Assembly (NCBI GenBank): GCA_019635735.1
Contig: JAHBYX010000002.1
Location: 62,001 to 126,000, forward strand
DNA length: 64,000 nt
Direction: 5' to 3'
Source: Mesorhizobium sp.
GTDB lineage: Bacteria > Pseudomonadota > Alphaproteobacteria > Rhizobiales > Rhizobiaceae
Positions 30,622 to 39,593 of the stretch are shown one piece after another. The notes beneath the pieces were generated by a model. That model was not told the origin of the DNA. It saw only the letters and a program-made list of their open reading frames with translations, and did not search any database. Numbering within the stretch: the first letter of the stretch is position 1; every line of letters starts with the position of its first letter. A program made the position numbers and the translations under genes.

Positions 30622-31524
30622 TTAGACTTTCTCCACTTCCGGGCGGCCCATCAGGCCGGAGGGCAGGAAGATCAGCACGATCGCCAGGATCGAGAACGCC
30701 GCGACGTCCTTGTAGTCGATCGAGAAATAGGCCGACCAGAGCGACTCGATCGTTCCGATCAGGAGGCCGCCCAGCACGGCGCCCGGCAGCGAGCCGATGC
30801 CGCCGAGAACGGCGGCCGTGAATGCCTTGACCCCAGGCACGAAGCCGTCGGAGAAGGCGACGACGCCGTAGTACATCAGGAACAGCGTGCCGGCGACGGC
30901 GGCCAGCGCCGCACCCATGATGAAGGTGATCGAGATCGTCCTGTCGACGTCTACGCCGAGCAGCGCCGCCATCTTGCGGTCCTGCTCGCAGGCGCGCTGG
31001 GCGCGCCCCAGCGGCGTTTTGTTGACGATGTACCAGAAGATTGCGAGCAGCACGATCGTCACCGCCGCAATGACGATCTGCTTCAGCGAGATCGAGATGC
31101 CGGCGACGTCGTAAACGGAACTGATCATCGGCGGGATCGGCTTGTTGCGCGGACCTTGGGTGACCTGCACGAAATTGGAGATGAAGATCGACATGCCGAT
31201 CGCGGTGATCAGCGGCGCGAGGCGGAAGGATCCGCGCAGCGGCCGGTACGCGGTGCGTTCGATCGTCCAGTTCCACAGCGACGTCGTCAGCATGGCGACG
31301 ATCATCATCACGAGAAGGAAGAAGACCACGTGGATGGTGGTGAACATCGCCACGAGGATCAGGAACACGATCATCGCGATGAACGCACCGAGCATGAAGA
31401 TGTCGCCATGGGCGAAATTGATCATGCCGATGATGCCGTAGACCATCGTATAGCCGATCGCGATCAGCCCATAGATCGATCCCAGCGTCAGCCCGTTGAT
31501 GAGCTGCTGGATAAAATATTCCAT
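30622..31524 (-). CDS. livH: branched-chain amino acid ABC transporter permease LivH
   Basis: A 300-residue permease with about eight membrane spans. It opens with 'EYFIQQLINGLTLGSIYGLIAIGYTMVYG' and has the cytoplasmic loop 'RAQRACEQDRKMAALLGVDVD', both conserved in LivH. It is the first gene of the liv operon (livH-livM-livG-livF-DUF6867-binding protein). The start is ATG 31524 with GGGGAG 10 bases ahead. Confidence 0.95.
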   Translation of the reverse strand: MEYFIQQLINGLTLGSIYGLIAIGYTMVYGIIGMINFAHGDIFMLGAFIAMIVFLILVAMFTTIHVVFFLLVMMIVAMLTTSLWNWTIERTAYRPLRGSFRLAPLITAIGMSIFISNFVQVTQGPRNKPIPPMISSVYDVAGISISLKQIVIAAVTIVLLAIFWYIVNKTPLGRAQRACEQDRKMAALLGVDVDRTISITFIMGAALAAVAGTLFLMYYGVVAFSDGFVPGVKAFTAAVLGGIGSLPGAVLGGLLIGTIESLWSAYFSIDYKDVAAFSILAIVLIFLPSGLMGRPEVEKV

Positions 31525-31825
31525 CGTTGACCGGCTCCCCTGGAATGTCGCCACCCCTGGCGCATTCCTTATTTGGTTCTCTTAAGTCGTAGCCTTTCGA
31601 TACCGGATTGCAATGTCAAAATGCGACATCAAGCCTGCCTCATCGGCACTGCTCAAAATCGCGACACCGAGGGACGACGACCTGGACCAAGGCGGAAGCT
31701 AGCATTGGCCCATCGCAAAGTCTTTGACTTTTAGGCGGTTCCCACATTCCGGTTTCGCAGAATCCGTCGTGATATAGCCCGGTTCGCGAGGATTCTTGCG
31801 GCTCGGAAATGCTTCGTCCAAAGTC
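31525..31825. other. promoter-side region of the liv operon, no gene seen
   Basis: This 301-base space separates the start of livH from the end of the epimerase gene. It must contain the liv promoter. A minus-strand TTGACA lies about 80 bases ahead of livH, but no good -10 at 16-18 bases was found. No RNA gene or repeat was seen. Confidence 0.4.
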
Positions 31826-32827
31826 TTACTTCACCACGAAACCGTGTGCATAAGGGTCTCGATCGTCGATGAAGATCGTGTTGTAGCCCGTGGTGCGCGC
31901 CCAGCCGCCGATCGACGGCACGATCGCCTTGCGGTTTGCGACAGTCGTTTCCTTCTCGACGCGGCCCTTGAACAGCGAGCCGATGATGGACTCGTGCACG
32001 AATGCGTCGCCTTCCTTCAGCAGGCCCTTGGCATGGCGCTGCGCCATCCGCGCCGACGTGCCCGTCCCGCAGGGGCTGCGGTCGATCGCCTTGTCCCCGT
32101 AGAACACGGCGTTGCGGGCGTCCGCGCCGTCCTGTGTCGGCGCTCCGGTCCACAGGATGTGCGACAGCCGGTTGATGCCGGGATTCTCCGGGTGCTCGAA
32201 CGAGTACTTCTCGTTCAGCGCCTTGCGCAGCAGCGGGCTCCAGCCGACGAGTTCGCCGGCCGTATGGTCGGCGATGTCGCGGAAATTCTTTTGCGGCTCG
32301 ACGATCGCATAGAAGTTGCCGCCATAGGCCACATCGACGGCGATCTCGCCGAGACCGGGAACGTCGGCCGTTAGCCCCTCGGCATATAGGAAGGACGGCA
32401 CGTTGGTGATGCGAACCTCCTCGACAAATTCGCCTTCCTGCCGGTATTCGGCGAGCACCAGGCCGGCCGGCGTGTCGAGCCGCAGCAGGCCCGGCGTTTT
32501 CGGCTTCACCAGCCCGTGCTCGACGGCAAAAGTCACCGTCCCGATCGTGCCGTGTCCGCACATCGGCAGGCAGCCGGACGTCTCGATGAACAGGATCGCG
32601 ACGTCGCAATCGGGCCGGGTCGGCGGATAGAGGATGGAACCGGACATCATGTCATGCCCGCGCGGCTCGAACATCAGCCCGGTGCGGATCCAGTCGTATT
32701 CGGCTAGGAAATGCGCCCGCCGCTCCATCATGGTCGAACCGGCGAGCAGCGGTCCTCCCCCCGCGACGAGGCGGACCGGGTTACCGCAGGTGTGACCGTC
32801 GATGATATGGAACGAATGGCGGGACAT
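31826..32827 (-). CDS. 4-hydroxyproline 2-epimerase (proline racemase family)
   Basis: A 333-residue member of the proline racemase family. Both catalytic cysteines are present: Cys 90 in 'CLPMCGHGTIG' and Cys 253 in 'DRSPCGTGTSA'. The second rules out the hydroxyproline dehydratase subgroup, which has Thr there. 'IDGHTCGNPVRLVAGG' is typical of bacterial 4-hydroxyproline epimerases, which convert trans-4-hydroxy-L-proline to the cis-D form. The upstream FAD oxidase, 8 bases away, would oxidise that product. Confidence 0.88.
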   Translation of the reverse strand: MSRHSFHIIDGHTCGNPVRLVAGGGPLLAGSTMMERRAHFLAEYDWIRTGLMFEPRGHDMMSGSILYPPTRPDCDVAILFIETSGCLPMCGHGTIGTVTFAVEHGLVKPKTPGLLRLDTPAGLVLAEYRQEGEFVEEVRITNVPSFLYAEGLTADVPGLGEIAVDVAYGGNFYAIVEPQKNFRDIADHTAGELVGWSPLLRKALNEKYSFEHPENPGINRLSHILWTGAPTQDGADARNAVFYGDKAIDRSPCGTGTSARMAQRHAKGLLKEGDAFVHESIIGSLFKGRVEKETTVANRKAIVPSIGGWARTTGYNTIFIDDRDPYAHGFVVK

Positions 32828-32835
32828 GTGTGGTC

Positions 32836-34095
32836 TCAGAAACGTTGCGGCGAGAACGGTGAAAGGTCGATGGCGGTCGCGTCGCCCGCGACGAGGTCGC
32901 GGACAAGGCGGCCGGTAGCGGCGGCTTGGGTGAGTCCGAGATGGCCATGGCCGAAGGCGTAGAAGACGTTGGGCGAGTGGCGGGCGCGGCCGATGACGGG
33001 CAGCGAGTCAGGCATGGACGGGCGATAGCCCATCCACTCGCGGCCGCCCTCCGTCTTGAGGCCCGGCAGGAAGCGTTTCGCTTTCTCCAGCATCGCCTTC
33101 GAGCGCGCGTAGTTGGGCGGCAGATTCAGTCCGCCGAGCTCCACCGCGCCGCCGACGCGCAGGCCGGTCGACAGCGGCGTGATGACGAAGCCATGGCCGG
33201 AGAAGATCAGCTGCCGCTTCACGTCGAAGGCATCGGCGGGAAGCGTCGTGTTGTAGCCGCGCTCGGTTTCGAGCGGCACGCGGTCGCCGAAGCGGCGCGT
33301 CCACAGATGCGACCAGGCGCCGGCGGCGATCAGCAGTTTCGGCGCGGCGATCCTGCGGCCGTCGGTCAGGCTGAGAACGATCCTTTCCGGGGAACCGGCC
33401 ACGTCCGTCACCATGGCATGAACGAACCGTGCTCCCTTCGCTTCCGCGTGGGCCCAGACCGCCTTGCCGAGCAGCATCGGATCGTCGGCGGTCTTCCAGC
33501 CTGGAACGAAAGTTCCTTTGACGAACTGCATCGACAGGCCCGGCTGGAGCGAGGCGAGTTCGTCGCGCTCGACATGCCGGAAGCCGATTCTGTGTCGCTC
33601 GCGCGCGGCCCAACCCGGCAGAGTGGCGCGGAATTCGGCCTCGCTCTCGTAGAGTTCAAGCGAGCCGTCCTCGCGCAGCATCGGCCGCGTGCCGGAGCGG
33701 TCGAGCAGGGCCAGCCACTCGGCCTCCGCCAGGCGCATCAGGCCGGCCTGCGCCGATAGCGCCGCCTCGTATCCGGTGCGTCCGGCACGCCAGAACCGGT
33801 AGAGCCAGGGCAGGAGCTGCGGCAGATAGGAGGGACGGATCGCCAGCGGCCCGAGCGGATCGGCGAGCCATTTCGGCAGGTTCTTCATCATGCCCTTGTG
33901 GGCGAGCGGCAGAACGTCCGAGAAGGCGAAGGCACTGGCATTGCCCGAACTCGTCTCTTCGCAGACGCCGGTGCGGTCGACGACGAGCACCCGCTTGCCG
34001 GCCTCGGCGAGGAAGGTCGCCGCGCAGATGCCGACGATGCCGGCACCGATTACGACGATGTCGGCGTCAAGGTCGTCAGTCTGGGCGGTGGGCAT
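32836..34095 (-). CDS. FAD-dependent D-amino acid dehydrogenase, probably for cis-4-hydroxy-D-proline
   Basis: A 419-residue DadA-type flavoprotein: 'DIVVIGAGIVGICAATFLAEAG' is the FAD-binding Rossmann fold and 'VVDRTGVCEETSSGNAS' follows. The C-terminus has 'GYRPSMPDSLPVIGRA' and 'AFGHGHLGLTQAAATG', shared by D-amino acid dehydrogenases. Linkage to the hydroxyproline epimerase suggests the substrate is cis-4-hydroxy-D-proline. No later enzymes of that pathway (deaminase, ketoglutarate semialdehyde dehydrogenase) lie nearby. Confidence 0.85.
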   Translation of the reverse strand: MPTAQTDDLDADIVVIGAGIVGICAATFLAEAGKRVLVVDRTGVCEETSSGNASAFAFSDVLPLAHKGMMKNLPKWLADPLGPLAIRPSYLPQLLPWLYRFWRAGRTGYEAALSAQAGLMRLAEAEWLALLDRSGTRPMLREDGSLELYESEAEFRATLPGWAARERHRIGFRHVERDELASLQPGLSMQFVKGTFVPGWKTADDPMLLGKAVWAHAEAKGARFVHAMVTDVAGSPERIVLSLTDGRRIAAPKLLIAAGAWSHLWTRRFGDRVPLETERGYNTTLPADAFDVKRQLIFSGHGFVITPLSTGLRVGGAVELGGLNLPPNYARSKAMLEKAKRFLPGLKTEGGREWMGYRPSMPDSLPVIGRARHSPNVFYAFGHGHLGLTQAAATGRLVRDLVAGDATAIDLSPFSPQRF

Positions 34096-34116
34096 GGGCG
34101 AGAATCTATGACGCGA

Positions 34117-34140
34117 TAAGGGGGCCGCGCGGCCCCCTTA
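34117..34140. terminator. perfect 24-bp palindrome, probable terminator hairpin
   Basis: TAAGGGGGCCGC and its exact complement sit back to back between the end of fba and the start of the D-amino acid dehydrogenase gene, both on the minus strand. It is GC-rich enough to end the fba message, but there is no T-run, and it lies only 22 bases ahead of the next start, so an operator role is possible. Confidence 0.5.
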
Positions 34141-34216
34141 GCATTGTTCGCCGATACAAGGCGACGGGAAAATCAGGCGACCTTTTTCCAAGGTAGCAGC
34201 CGGCGGGCGCCGCGCC

Positions 34217-35107
34217 TCAGCGCGCCCGCGACGCTTCGAAGATGCTGTCGATCGCCGACCCCAGCAGCTTGTTGAACTCGGCGTCGCTCTGCTTCGCGGA
34301 AAGGCCCTCGGTCAGGGCGCGCGAGAAGGAGGCGATGACGCCGTCGTTCTCCATGAGCTTCGCATTCGCCTCGTCGCGCGAATAGCCGCCGGACAGCGCC
34401 ACCACGCGCATGACCTTGGGATGGTCGACCAGCGGCTTGTAGAGGTTCGCCTTCGTCGGCAGCGTAAGCTTAAGCATGACCTTCTGGCCGGCCGGCAGGC
34501 CGTCGAGGTGCTTGAGCAGTTCCGCAAGCAGGATGTCCTCCGCTTCCGCCTTGTCGGCAATCGAGATCGTGACTTCCGGCTCGATGATCGGCACGAGGCC
34601 GTGCGCCAGCACCTGCCCCGCGACCTCGAACTGCTGGGCGACGATGGCCGCGATACCCTTCGGGTTCGCCGCGTCGATCACCGAACGCTCCTTCGTCCCG
34701 AAGATCCCCTTCGCCACCGCGCGCTTCAGCAGCGCGTCGAGGTCCGGCATCGGCTTCATCAGCTGGACGCCGTCCGCCGCCGGGGCGAGCCCCTTGTCAA
34801 TCTTCAGGAAAGGCACCACGCCGCGCTTCTCCCACAGGTACTGCGCGGTCGGCGTTCCGTCGATGTCGCGGTCCATGGTCTGCTCGAACAGGATCGCGCC
34901 CATCACCTTGTCGCCGGTGAAGGCAGGCGACTTGATGATCCGCGCGCGCATCTGGTGGATGAGATCGAACATTTCCGCGTCGTTCGACCAGGCGCCTTCA
35001 GCGATGCCGTAGAGCCTGAGCGCCTTCGGCGTGGAGCCGCCCGACTGGTCGAGCGCTGCGATGAAGCCGTCCTTGTTCTCAGCCTGCGCGGCCATTTCCT
35101 TGTTCAT
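34217..35107 (-). CDS. fructose-bisphosphate aldolase, class I
   Basis: A 296-residue class I (Schiff-base) aldolase that cleaves fructose 1,6-bisphosphate to triose phosphates. Family features: '[14 protein letters not shown]', '[15 protein letters not shown]', '[13 protein letters not shown]', the Schiff-base Lys region '[11 protein letters not shown]' and '[15 protein letters not shown]'. It lies downstream of pgk in the same orientation, with 129 bases between. Confidence 0.93.
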   Translation of the reverse strand: MNKEMAAQAENKDGFIAALDQSGGSTPKALRLYGIAEGAWSNDAEMFDLIHQMRARIIKSPAFTGDKVMGAILFEQTMDRDIDGTPTAQYLWEKRGVVPFLKIDKGLAPAADGVQLMKPMPDLDALLKRAVAKGIFGTKERSVIDAANPKGIAAIVAQQFEVAGQVLAHGLVPIIEPEVTISIADKAEAEDILLAELLKHLDGLPAGQKVMLKLTLPTKANLYKPLVDHPKVMRVVALSGGYSRDEANAKLMENDGVIASFSRALTEGLSAKQSDAEFNKLLGSAIDSIFEASRAR

Positions 35108-35236
35108 TCCTGTCTCCGTCGTTCGACCGATTTACGTGAGTTTGCGCGCGCTTAGCAGAACTCCGGACGAGACGGAATGCCGTGCGGACGGCTCAATCGA
35201 TTGAAAGGGCCGGCCCCGCGACGATGTGTGGCGGAC

Positions 35237-36433
35237 TTACGACTTCAGCGCCTCGACGCCCGGCAGAGCCTTGCCTTCCATCCATTCGAGGAAGGCGCCG
35301 CCGGCGGTCGAGACATAGGTGAAGTCGTCGGCCACACCCGCCTGGTTGAGAGCCGCGACCGTGTCGCCCCCGCCGGCCACCGAAACCAGCTTGCCGGCCT
35401 TAGTGCGGGCTGCTGCGTGCTTCGCCGCAGTGACGGTCGCCCTGTCGAAAGGCTCGATCTCGAAGGCGCCGAGCGGCCCGTTCCAGACCAGCGTCGCGGC
35501 GCGGTCGATCCAGTCGGTCACCGCCTTGACGGTCTTCGGCCCGACGTCGAGGATCATCGCGTCGGCCGGCACGACGGCCACGTCCACCACCTCGCTGGCC
35601 GCGCCCGCCTTGAACTCGCGAGCCACCACGCCGTCGACCGGCAGAACGATGGCGCAGCCGGCGGTCGCCGCCTCGATCATGATCTGCTTGGCGGTCGCCG
35701 CCAGGTCGTGCTCGCAGAGCGACTTGCCGACATCGGTGCCGCGCGCGGCGAGGAAGGTGTTGGCCATGCCGCCGCCGATGACGAGGGCATCGACCTTGGT
35801 GACGAGGTTCATCAGGAGGTCGATCTTGGTCGAGACCTTGGCGCCGCCGACAATGGCAACCACGGGTCGCATCGGCTTGCCGAGGCCCTTCTCCAGCGCC
35901 GACAGCTCTTCCTCCATCGTGCGGCCGGCGAAAGCCGGCAGCAGCCTGGCGATGCCCTCTGTCGAGGCATGCGCCCGGTGGGCCGCGGAAAACGCGTCGT
36001 TGACGTAGAAATCGCCATTGGCGGCAAGCGCCTTGGCGAAGTCGGGATCGTTCTTCTCCTCACCCTTGTGGAAGCGCGTGTTCTCCAGGAGCAGGATGCC
36101 CCCGTCTCTCAGGTTCGCAACAGCCTTGGCCGCCGCCTCGCCAACGCAATCGGAGCCGAAGGCGACGTCGCGGCCGAGCACCTTTGCCGTCGCACGGGCG
36201 ATGGGTTCGAGCGACTGCGCCGGATCCGGCGCGCCCTTCGGCCGGCCGAAATGCGCCAGGAGAACCACTTTGGCGCCCTTGTCGGAGAGCTCGAGGATGG
36301 TCGGCGCGACGCGCTCGATGCGGGTGGCGTCGCTGACTTCGCCGTCCTGCACCGGCACGTTGAGATCGACGCGCACGAGCACGCGCTTTCCCTCCACCTC
36401 GCCGATGTCGTCGAGAGTCCTGAACGCGGCCAT
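35237..36433 (-). CDS. pgk: phosphoglycerate kinase
   Basis: A 398-residue enzyme exchanging phosphate between 1,3-bisphosphoglycerate and ADP. Motifs: '[12 protein letters not shown]', '[10 protein letters not shown]', '[15 protein letters not shown]', '[12 protein letters not shown]' and the C-terminal '[13 protein letters not shown]'. The start is ATG 36433, served by GGAGGG; the ATG 12 bases earlier contains that ribosome site. It belongs with gap, tkt and fba in a central-carbon group. Confidence 0.96.
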   Translation of the reverse strand: MAAFRTLDDIGEVEGKRVLVRVDLNVPVQDGEVSDATRIERVAPTILELSDKGAKVVLLAHFGRPKGAPDPAQSLEPIARATAKVLGRDVAFGSDCVGEAAAKAVANLRDGGILLLENTRFHKGEEKNDPDFAKALAANGDFYVNDAFSAAHRAHASTEGIARLLPAFAGRTMEEELSALEKGLGKPMRPVVAIVGGAKVSTKIDLLMNLVTKVDALVIGGGMANTFLAARGTDVGKSLCEHDLAATAKQIMIEAATAGCAIVLPVDGVVAREFKAGAASEVVDVAVVPADAMILDVGPKTVKAVTDWIDRAATLVWNGPLGAFEIEPFDRATVTAAKHAAARTKAGKLVSVAGGGDTVAALNQAGVADDFTYVSTAGGAFLEWMEGKALPGVEALKS

Positions 36434-36520
36434 CACACCCTCCATGCCTTCCGGCGCCCGGCGCCGGCCAAATCGCGCAGGACCATACAGCCGGCCCGTG
36501 CGAGCGCAAGATGGCAGAGG

Positions 36521-38371
36521 TCAGGCCGCGCCGGGCGCGGCCGGCTCGTCCGGCGATTTCGGCGGTTTCGCGCGCATTCGCCGCACGAACCGCGCAAGCC
36601 GATCGCGGATCTCGCCGGCAGTGAGCAGCAACGGCATCGATGGCGCCAGTTCCTGCGGTTCGAGAGCGAGGCCGACGGAATCGATCTCGCCCTTGTCGTT
36701 GGTGTCGCGCACGATCAGTTCGATCGGGCCGAGCTGCACGCGGTCGGCATATTCGGCGTGGCCGCCGAGCCTGGCCAGCATCAGCTGCGCGATCGTGAGG
36801 TCGGCCTCGCCCTCGCGCAGCTCCGCTCCGTAGGCGGCGCTGATCTCGCTGGCGAGGTGGTCCGGGTCGACGGTGAACGACCCGAAGAACTCCTCGTCGT
36901 CGGCGGCCAGCGACACCTTGGTGGCGAACAGCCGGTCGAGCAGGCGCGGATAGCGGTCGGAGACGAAGATGTAGACGAGGTCGTCGGCCAGCAGGCGTCC
37001 CGCGTCCTGCGGCTTGAGCGAACGGCCTTCGCGGATGACCAGCGAAGGCCGCGCCCAGCGCGGGATGCGTCCTCCGCGCGCCACCGGGCTGCCGGCTGCC
37101 ACGCGATAGGCGAGCAGTTCATGATGCGCCGAACCCGGCAGCTCCAGCTCGACCTTGTCGAGCGGGCCGCTGCGCGGCGGGATGATCAGCCCCAGCCGTC
37201 GCGCGACCGGACCGATCGTCCAGCCCTGAACCAGGAGCGATACGAGCACGATGATGAAGGCGATATTGAACAGCTCCCTGCCGTTCTCCAGCCCGCCGAT
37301 GATCGGCGCGAGCGCCAGAAGGATCGACACCGCGCCGCGCAGGCCGACCCAGGAGATGAACGCCGTTTCGGCCCGCGCAAAGCGGAAGGGCAACAGGCAC
37401 AGCGACACCGCGACGGGCCGCGCGATGAAAATGAGGAACAGCGACAGCGCGATCGCGACGGGCAGGATCGAGATGAACTGCGAGGGGGTGGCGAAGAGGC
37501 CGAGTACTAGGAACATGATGATCTGGGCGAGCCAGGAAATTCCGTCCTGGAAGCGTTTGAGGGTCGCGGTGGAGCGCATGCCCGAGTTTCCGGCGACGAG
37601 ACCTGCGGTGTAGACCGCGACGAAGCCCGAGCCGTGCACCGCGCCGGTGATGCCGAACAACACCAGCGCGACGGTGATGACGAAGATCGGCAGCAGGCCG
37701 GGATCGAGCTTCAAACGGTTGACGAACATGACGATGAGGCGGCCGCCGAGCAGTCCGGCGAACACGCCGACGCCCATTTCCCGCAGGAAGCCGAGAACGA
37801 CGCCGACTGCCAGTTCCCCCGGCTCGACGGCGGCGCCGGCGCTGACCAACTCGACGAAGGCGATGGTCAGGAAGATCGCGATCGGGTCGTTGGAGCCGGA
37901 TTCGATTTCCAGCGTGTTGCGCACCCGCTCGCGGATGTGGAGATTGCCGGCGCGCAGCAGGAAGAACACCGCGGCCGCGTCGGTCGAGGCGACGATCGAA
38001 CCGAGAAGCAGCGATTCCAGCCAGTCGAGTTCGGTGATCGCGAAGGCGAAGGCGCCGAAGAAACCGGCAGTCAGGATCACGCCGATCGTCGCCAGCGAAA
38101 GCGCCGGCGGTGCGGCCTGCCTCAGCGACGACAGGGCAGTGCCGAAGCCGGAGTCGAACAGAATCACCGCCAGCGCGATAGAGCCGATGAAATAGGAGGC
38201 AGGCGCGTTGTCGAACGGGATTCCGAGCCCGTCCTGGCCAGCCAGCAGGCCGATACCGAGAAAAAGAAGCAGCAGGGGCGCGCCGAAACGGAAGGCGATC
38301 AGGCTCGAGAATGCGGCGGCAAGAACCATCGCGGTTCCGGCAAGCGTAACGAGATAGACCCCTTCGAACAT
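36521..38371 (-). CDS. cvrA: K+/H+ antiporter, CvrA/NhaP2 type
   Basis: A 616-residue protein. Residues 1-395 form a 12-13 helix CPA1 antiporter domain, with the transport-site 'GSIVASTDAAAVFFLLRA' and 'ESGSNDPIAIFLTIA' (Asp pair). Then come a TrkA_C-like cytosolic part (VIREGRSLKPQDAGRLLADD) and a CorC/HlyC-like C-terminal domain (about 490-600). The layout matches E. coli CvrA/NhaP2, which exports K+ at the inner membrane. It interrupts the gap-pgk pair seen in other rhizobia. Confidence 0.9.
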   Translation of the reverse strand: MFEGVYLVTLAGTAMVLAAAFSSLIAFRFGAPLLLLFLGIGLLAGQDGLGIPFDNAPASYFIGSIALAVILFDSGFGTALSSLRQAAPPALSLATIGVILTAGFFGAFAFAITELDWLESLLLGSIVASTDAAAVFFLLRAGNLHIRERVRNTLEIESGSNDPIAIFLTIAFVELVSAGAAVEPGELAVGVVLGFLREMGVGVFAGLLGGRLIVMFVNRLKLDPGLLPIFVITVALVLFGITGAVHGSGFVAVYTAGLVAGNSGMRSTATLKRFQDGISWLAQIIMFLVLGLFATPSQFISILPVAIALSLFLIFIARPVAVSLCLLPFRFARAETAFISWVGLRGAVSILLALAPIIGGLENGRELFNIAFIIVLVSLLVQGWTIGPVARRLGLIIPPRSGPLDKVELELPGSAHHELLAYRVAAGSPVARGGRIPRWARPSLVIREGRSLKPQDAGRLLADDLVYIFVSDRYPRLLDRLFATKVSLAADDEEFFGSFTVDPDHLASEISAAYGAELREGEADLTIAQLMLARLGGHAEYADRVQLGPIELIVRDTNDKGEIDSVGLALEPQELAPSMPLLLTAGEIRDRLARFVRRMRAKPPKSPDEPAAPGAA

Positions 38372-38486
38372 TCGTCCCCCGACCCTCTTTATTCCTCCTC
38401 ATAAGATAGTGCGGCGAAGAAAAGGCGCTGCGGAAACAAATGCATCGCAGGGTTGATATTTTCGCCTGACCGGCACTGAAAGCGAA

Positions 38487-38510
38487 AATGCCCGGCCGGA
38501 GCCGGGCATT
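38487..38510 (-). terminator. rho-independent terminator of the gap gene
   Basis: A 10-bp perfect stem (AATGCCCGGC / GCCGGGCATT) with a 4-base loop stands 21 bases past the stop of gap; on the minus strand it continues as TTCGCTTT. It separates gap from the antiporter gene. Confidence 0.85.
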
Positions 38511-38531
38511 CGAAAGCGGTATGCCGGCCGT

Positions 38532-39542
38532 TCAGCCGATCAGCTTGCCGAGCGCGACGGCGGTGTCGCCCATGCGGTTCGAGAAGCCCCACTCGTTGTC
38601 GTACCACGACAGGACCGAGACGAAGTTGCCGTCCATGACCTTGGTCTGGTCGAGCGCAACCGTCGAGGAATGCGGGTCGTGGTTGAAGTCGATCGACACG
38701 TTCGGATGTGTCGTGACGCCGAGGATGCCCTTGAGCCGGCCCTTCGACGCGGCGATCAGCGCCTCGTTGACCTCCTGCACCGAAGTCGCCTTCTTGGCCA
38801 CGAACTTGAGGTCGACCAGCGAGACGTTCGGCGTCGGCACGCGCACCGAGATGCCGTCCAGCTTGCCCTTCAGCTCCGGCAGCACGAGCCCGACGGCCTT
38901 GGCCGCACCCGTCGAGGTCGGGATCTGCGACATCGCCGCGGCGCGGGCGCGGTAGAGGTCCTTGTGCATCGTGTCCAGCGTCGGCTGGTCGCCGGTGTAG
39001 GAATGGATGGTGGTCATCATTCCCTTCTCGATGCCGATCGCGTCGTTCAGAACCTGGGCGACCGGCGCCAGGCAGTTGGTGGTGCACGACGCGTTCGAGA
39101 TGACCATGTGGTCCTTCGTCATCTTGTCGTGGTTGACGCCGTAGACGACGGTCAGGTCGGCGCCTTCCGACGGCGCCGAGACGATGACGCGCTTGGCGCC
39201 GGCGGCGAGATGCATTGCCGCCTTGTCGCGGGCGGTGAAGATGCCGGTGCATTCGAGCGCGATGTCGATGCCGAGGTCCTTCCACGGCAGCTGCGTCGGA
39301 TCCTTGACCGCGAGGACCTTGAAGGAATCGGTGCCGATCGAGATCGTGTCGCCGTCGACCTTGACCTCGCCCGGGAAGCGGCCGTGCACGCTGTCGAAGC
39401 GCAGCAGGTGCGCGTTGGTCTCGACCGGGCCGAGGTCGTTGACGGCGACGACGTCGATGTCCTTGCGGCCTGATTCATAGATGGCGCGGACGATGTTGCG
39501 GCCGATCCGGCCAAATCCGTTGACTGCTACCCTGACGGTCAT
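38532..39542 (-). CDS. gap: glyceraldehyde-3-phosphate dehydrogenase
   Basis: A 336-residue NAD-dependent enzyme of glycolysis and gluconeogenesis. '[17 protein letters not shown]' is the NAD loop, '[13 protein letters not shown]' holds catalytic Cys 153, and '[13 protein letters not shown]' is the C-terminal signature. GGAG ahead of ATG 39542 supports the start. It follows tkt by 51 bases and is probably cotranscribed with it. Confidence 0.97.
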   Translation of the reverse strand: MTVRVAVNGFGRIGRNIVRAIYESGRKDIDVVAVNDLGPVETNAHLLRFDSVHGRFPGEVKVDGDTISIGTDSFKVLAVKDPTQLPWKDLGIDIALECTGIFTARDKAAMHLAAGAKRVIVSAPSEGADLTVVYGVNHDKMTKDHMVISNASCTTNCLAPVAQVLNDAIGIEKGMMTTIHSYTGDQPTLDTMHKDLYRARAAAMSQIPTSTGAAKAVGLVLPELKGKLDGISVRVPTPNVSLVDLKFVAKKATSVQEVNEALIAASKGRLKGILGVTTHPNVSIDFNHDPHSSTVALDQTKVMDGNFVSVLSWYDNEWGFSNRMGDTAVALGKLIG

Positions 39543-39593
39543 GTTCGATCTCCGATAGTGCGGGAGGAAAGGCGGGCTCGGGCGTCCGCCGGA

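Noticed and set aside
35177..37510. Very long open frame on the plus strand
   Set aside because: It lies opposite pgk and the antiporter, which are clearly coded; the composition (R, H, D, V rich, no domains) is that of a GC-rich antisense shadow.
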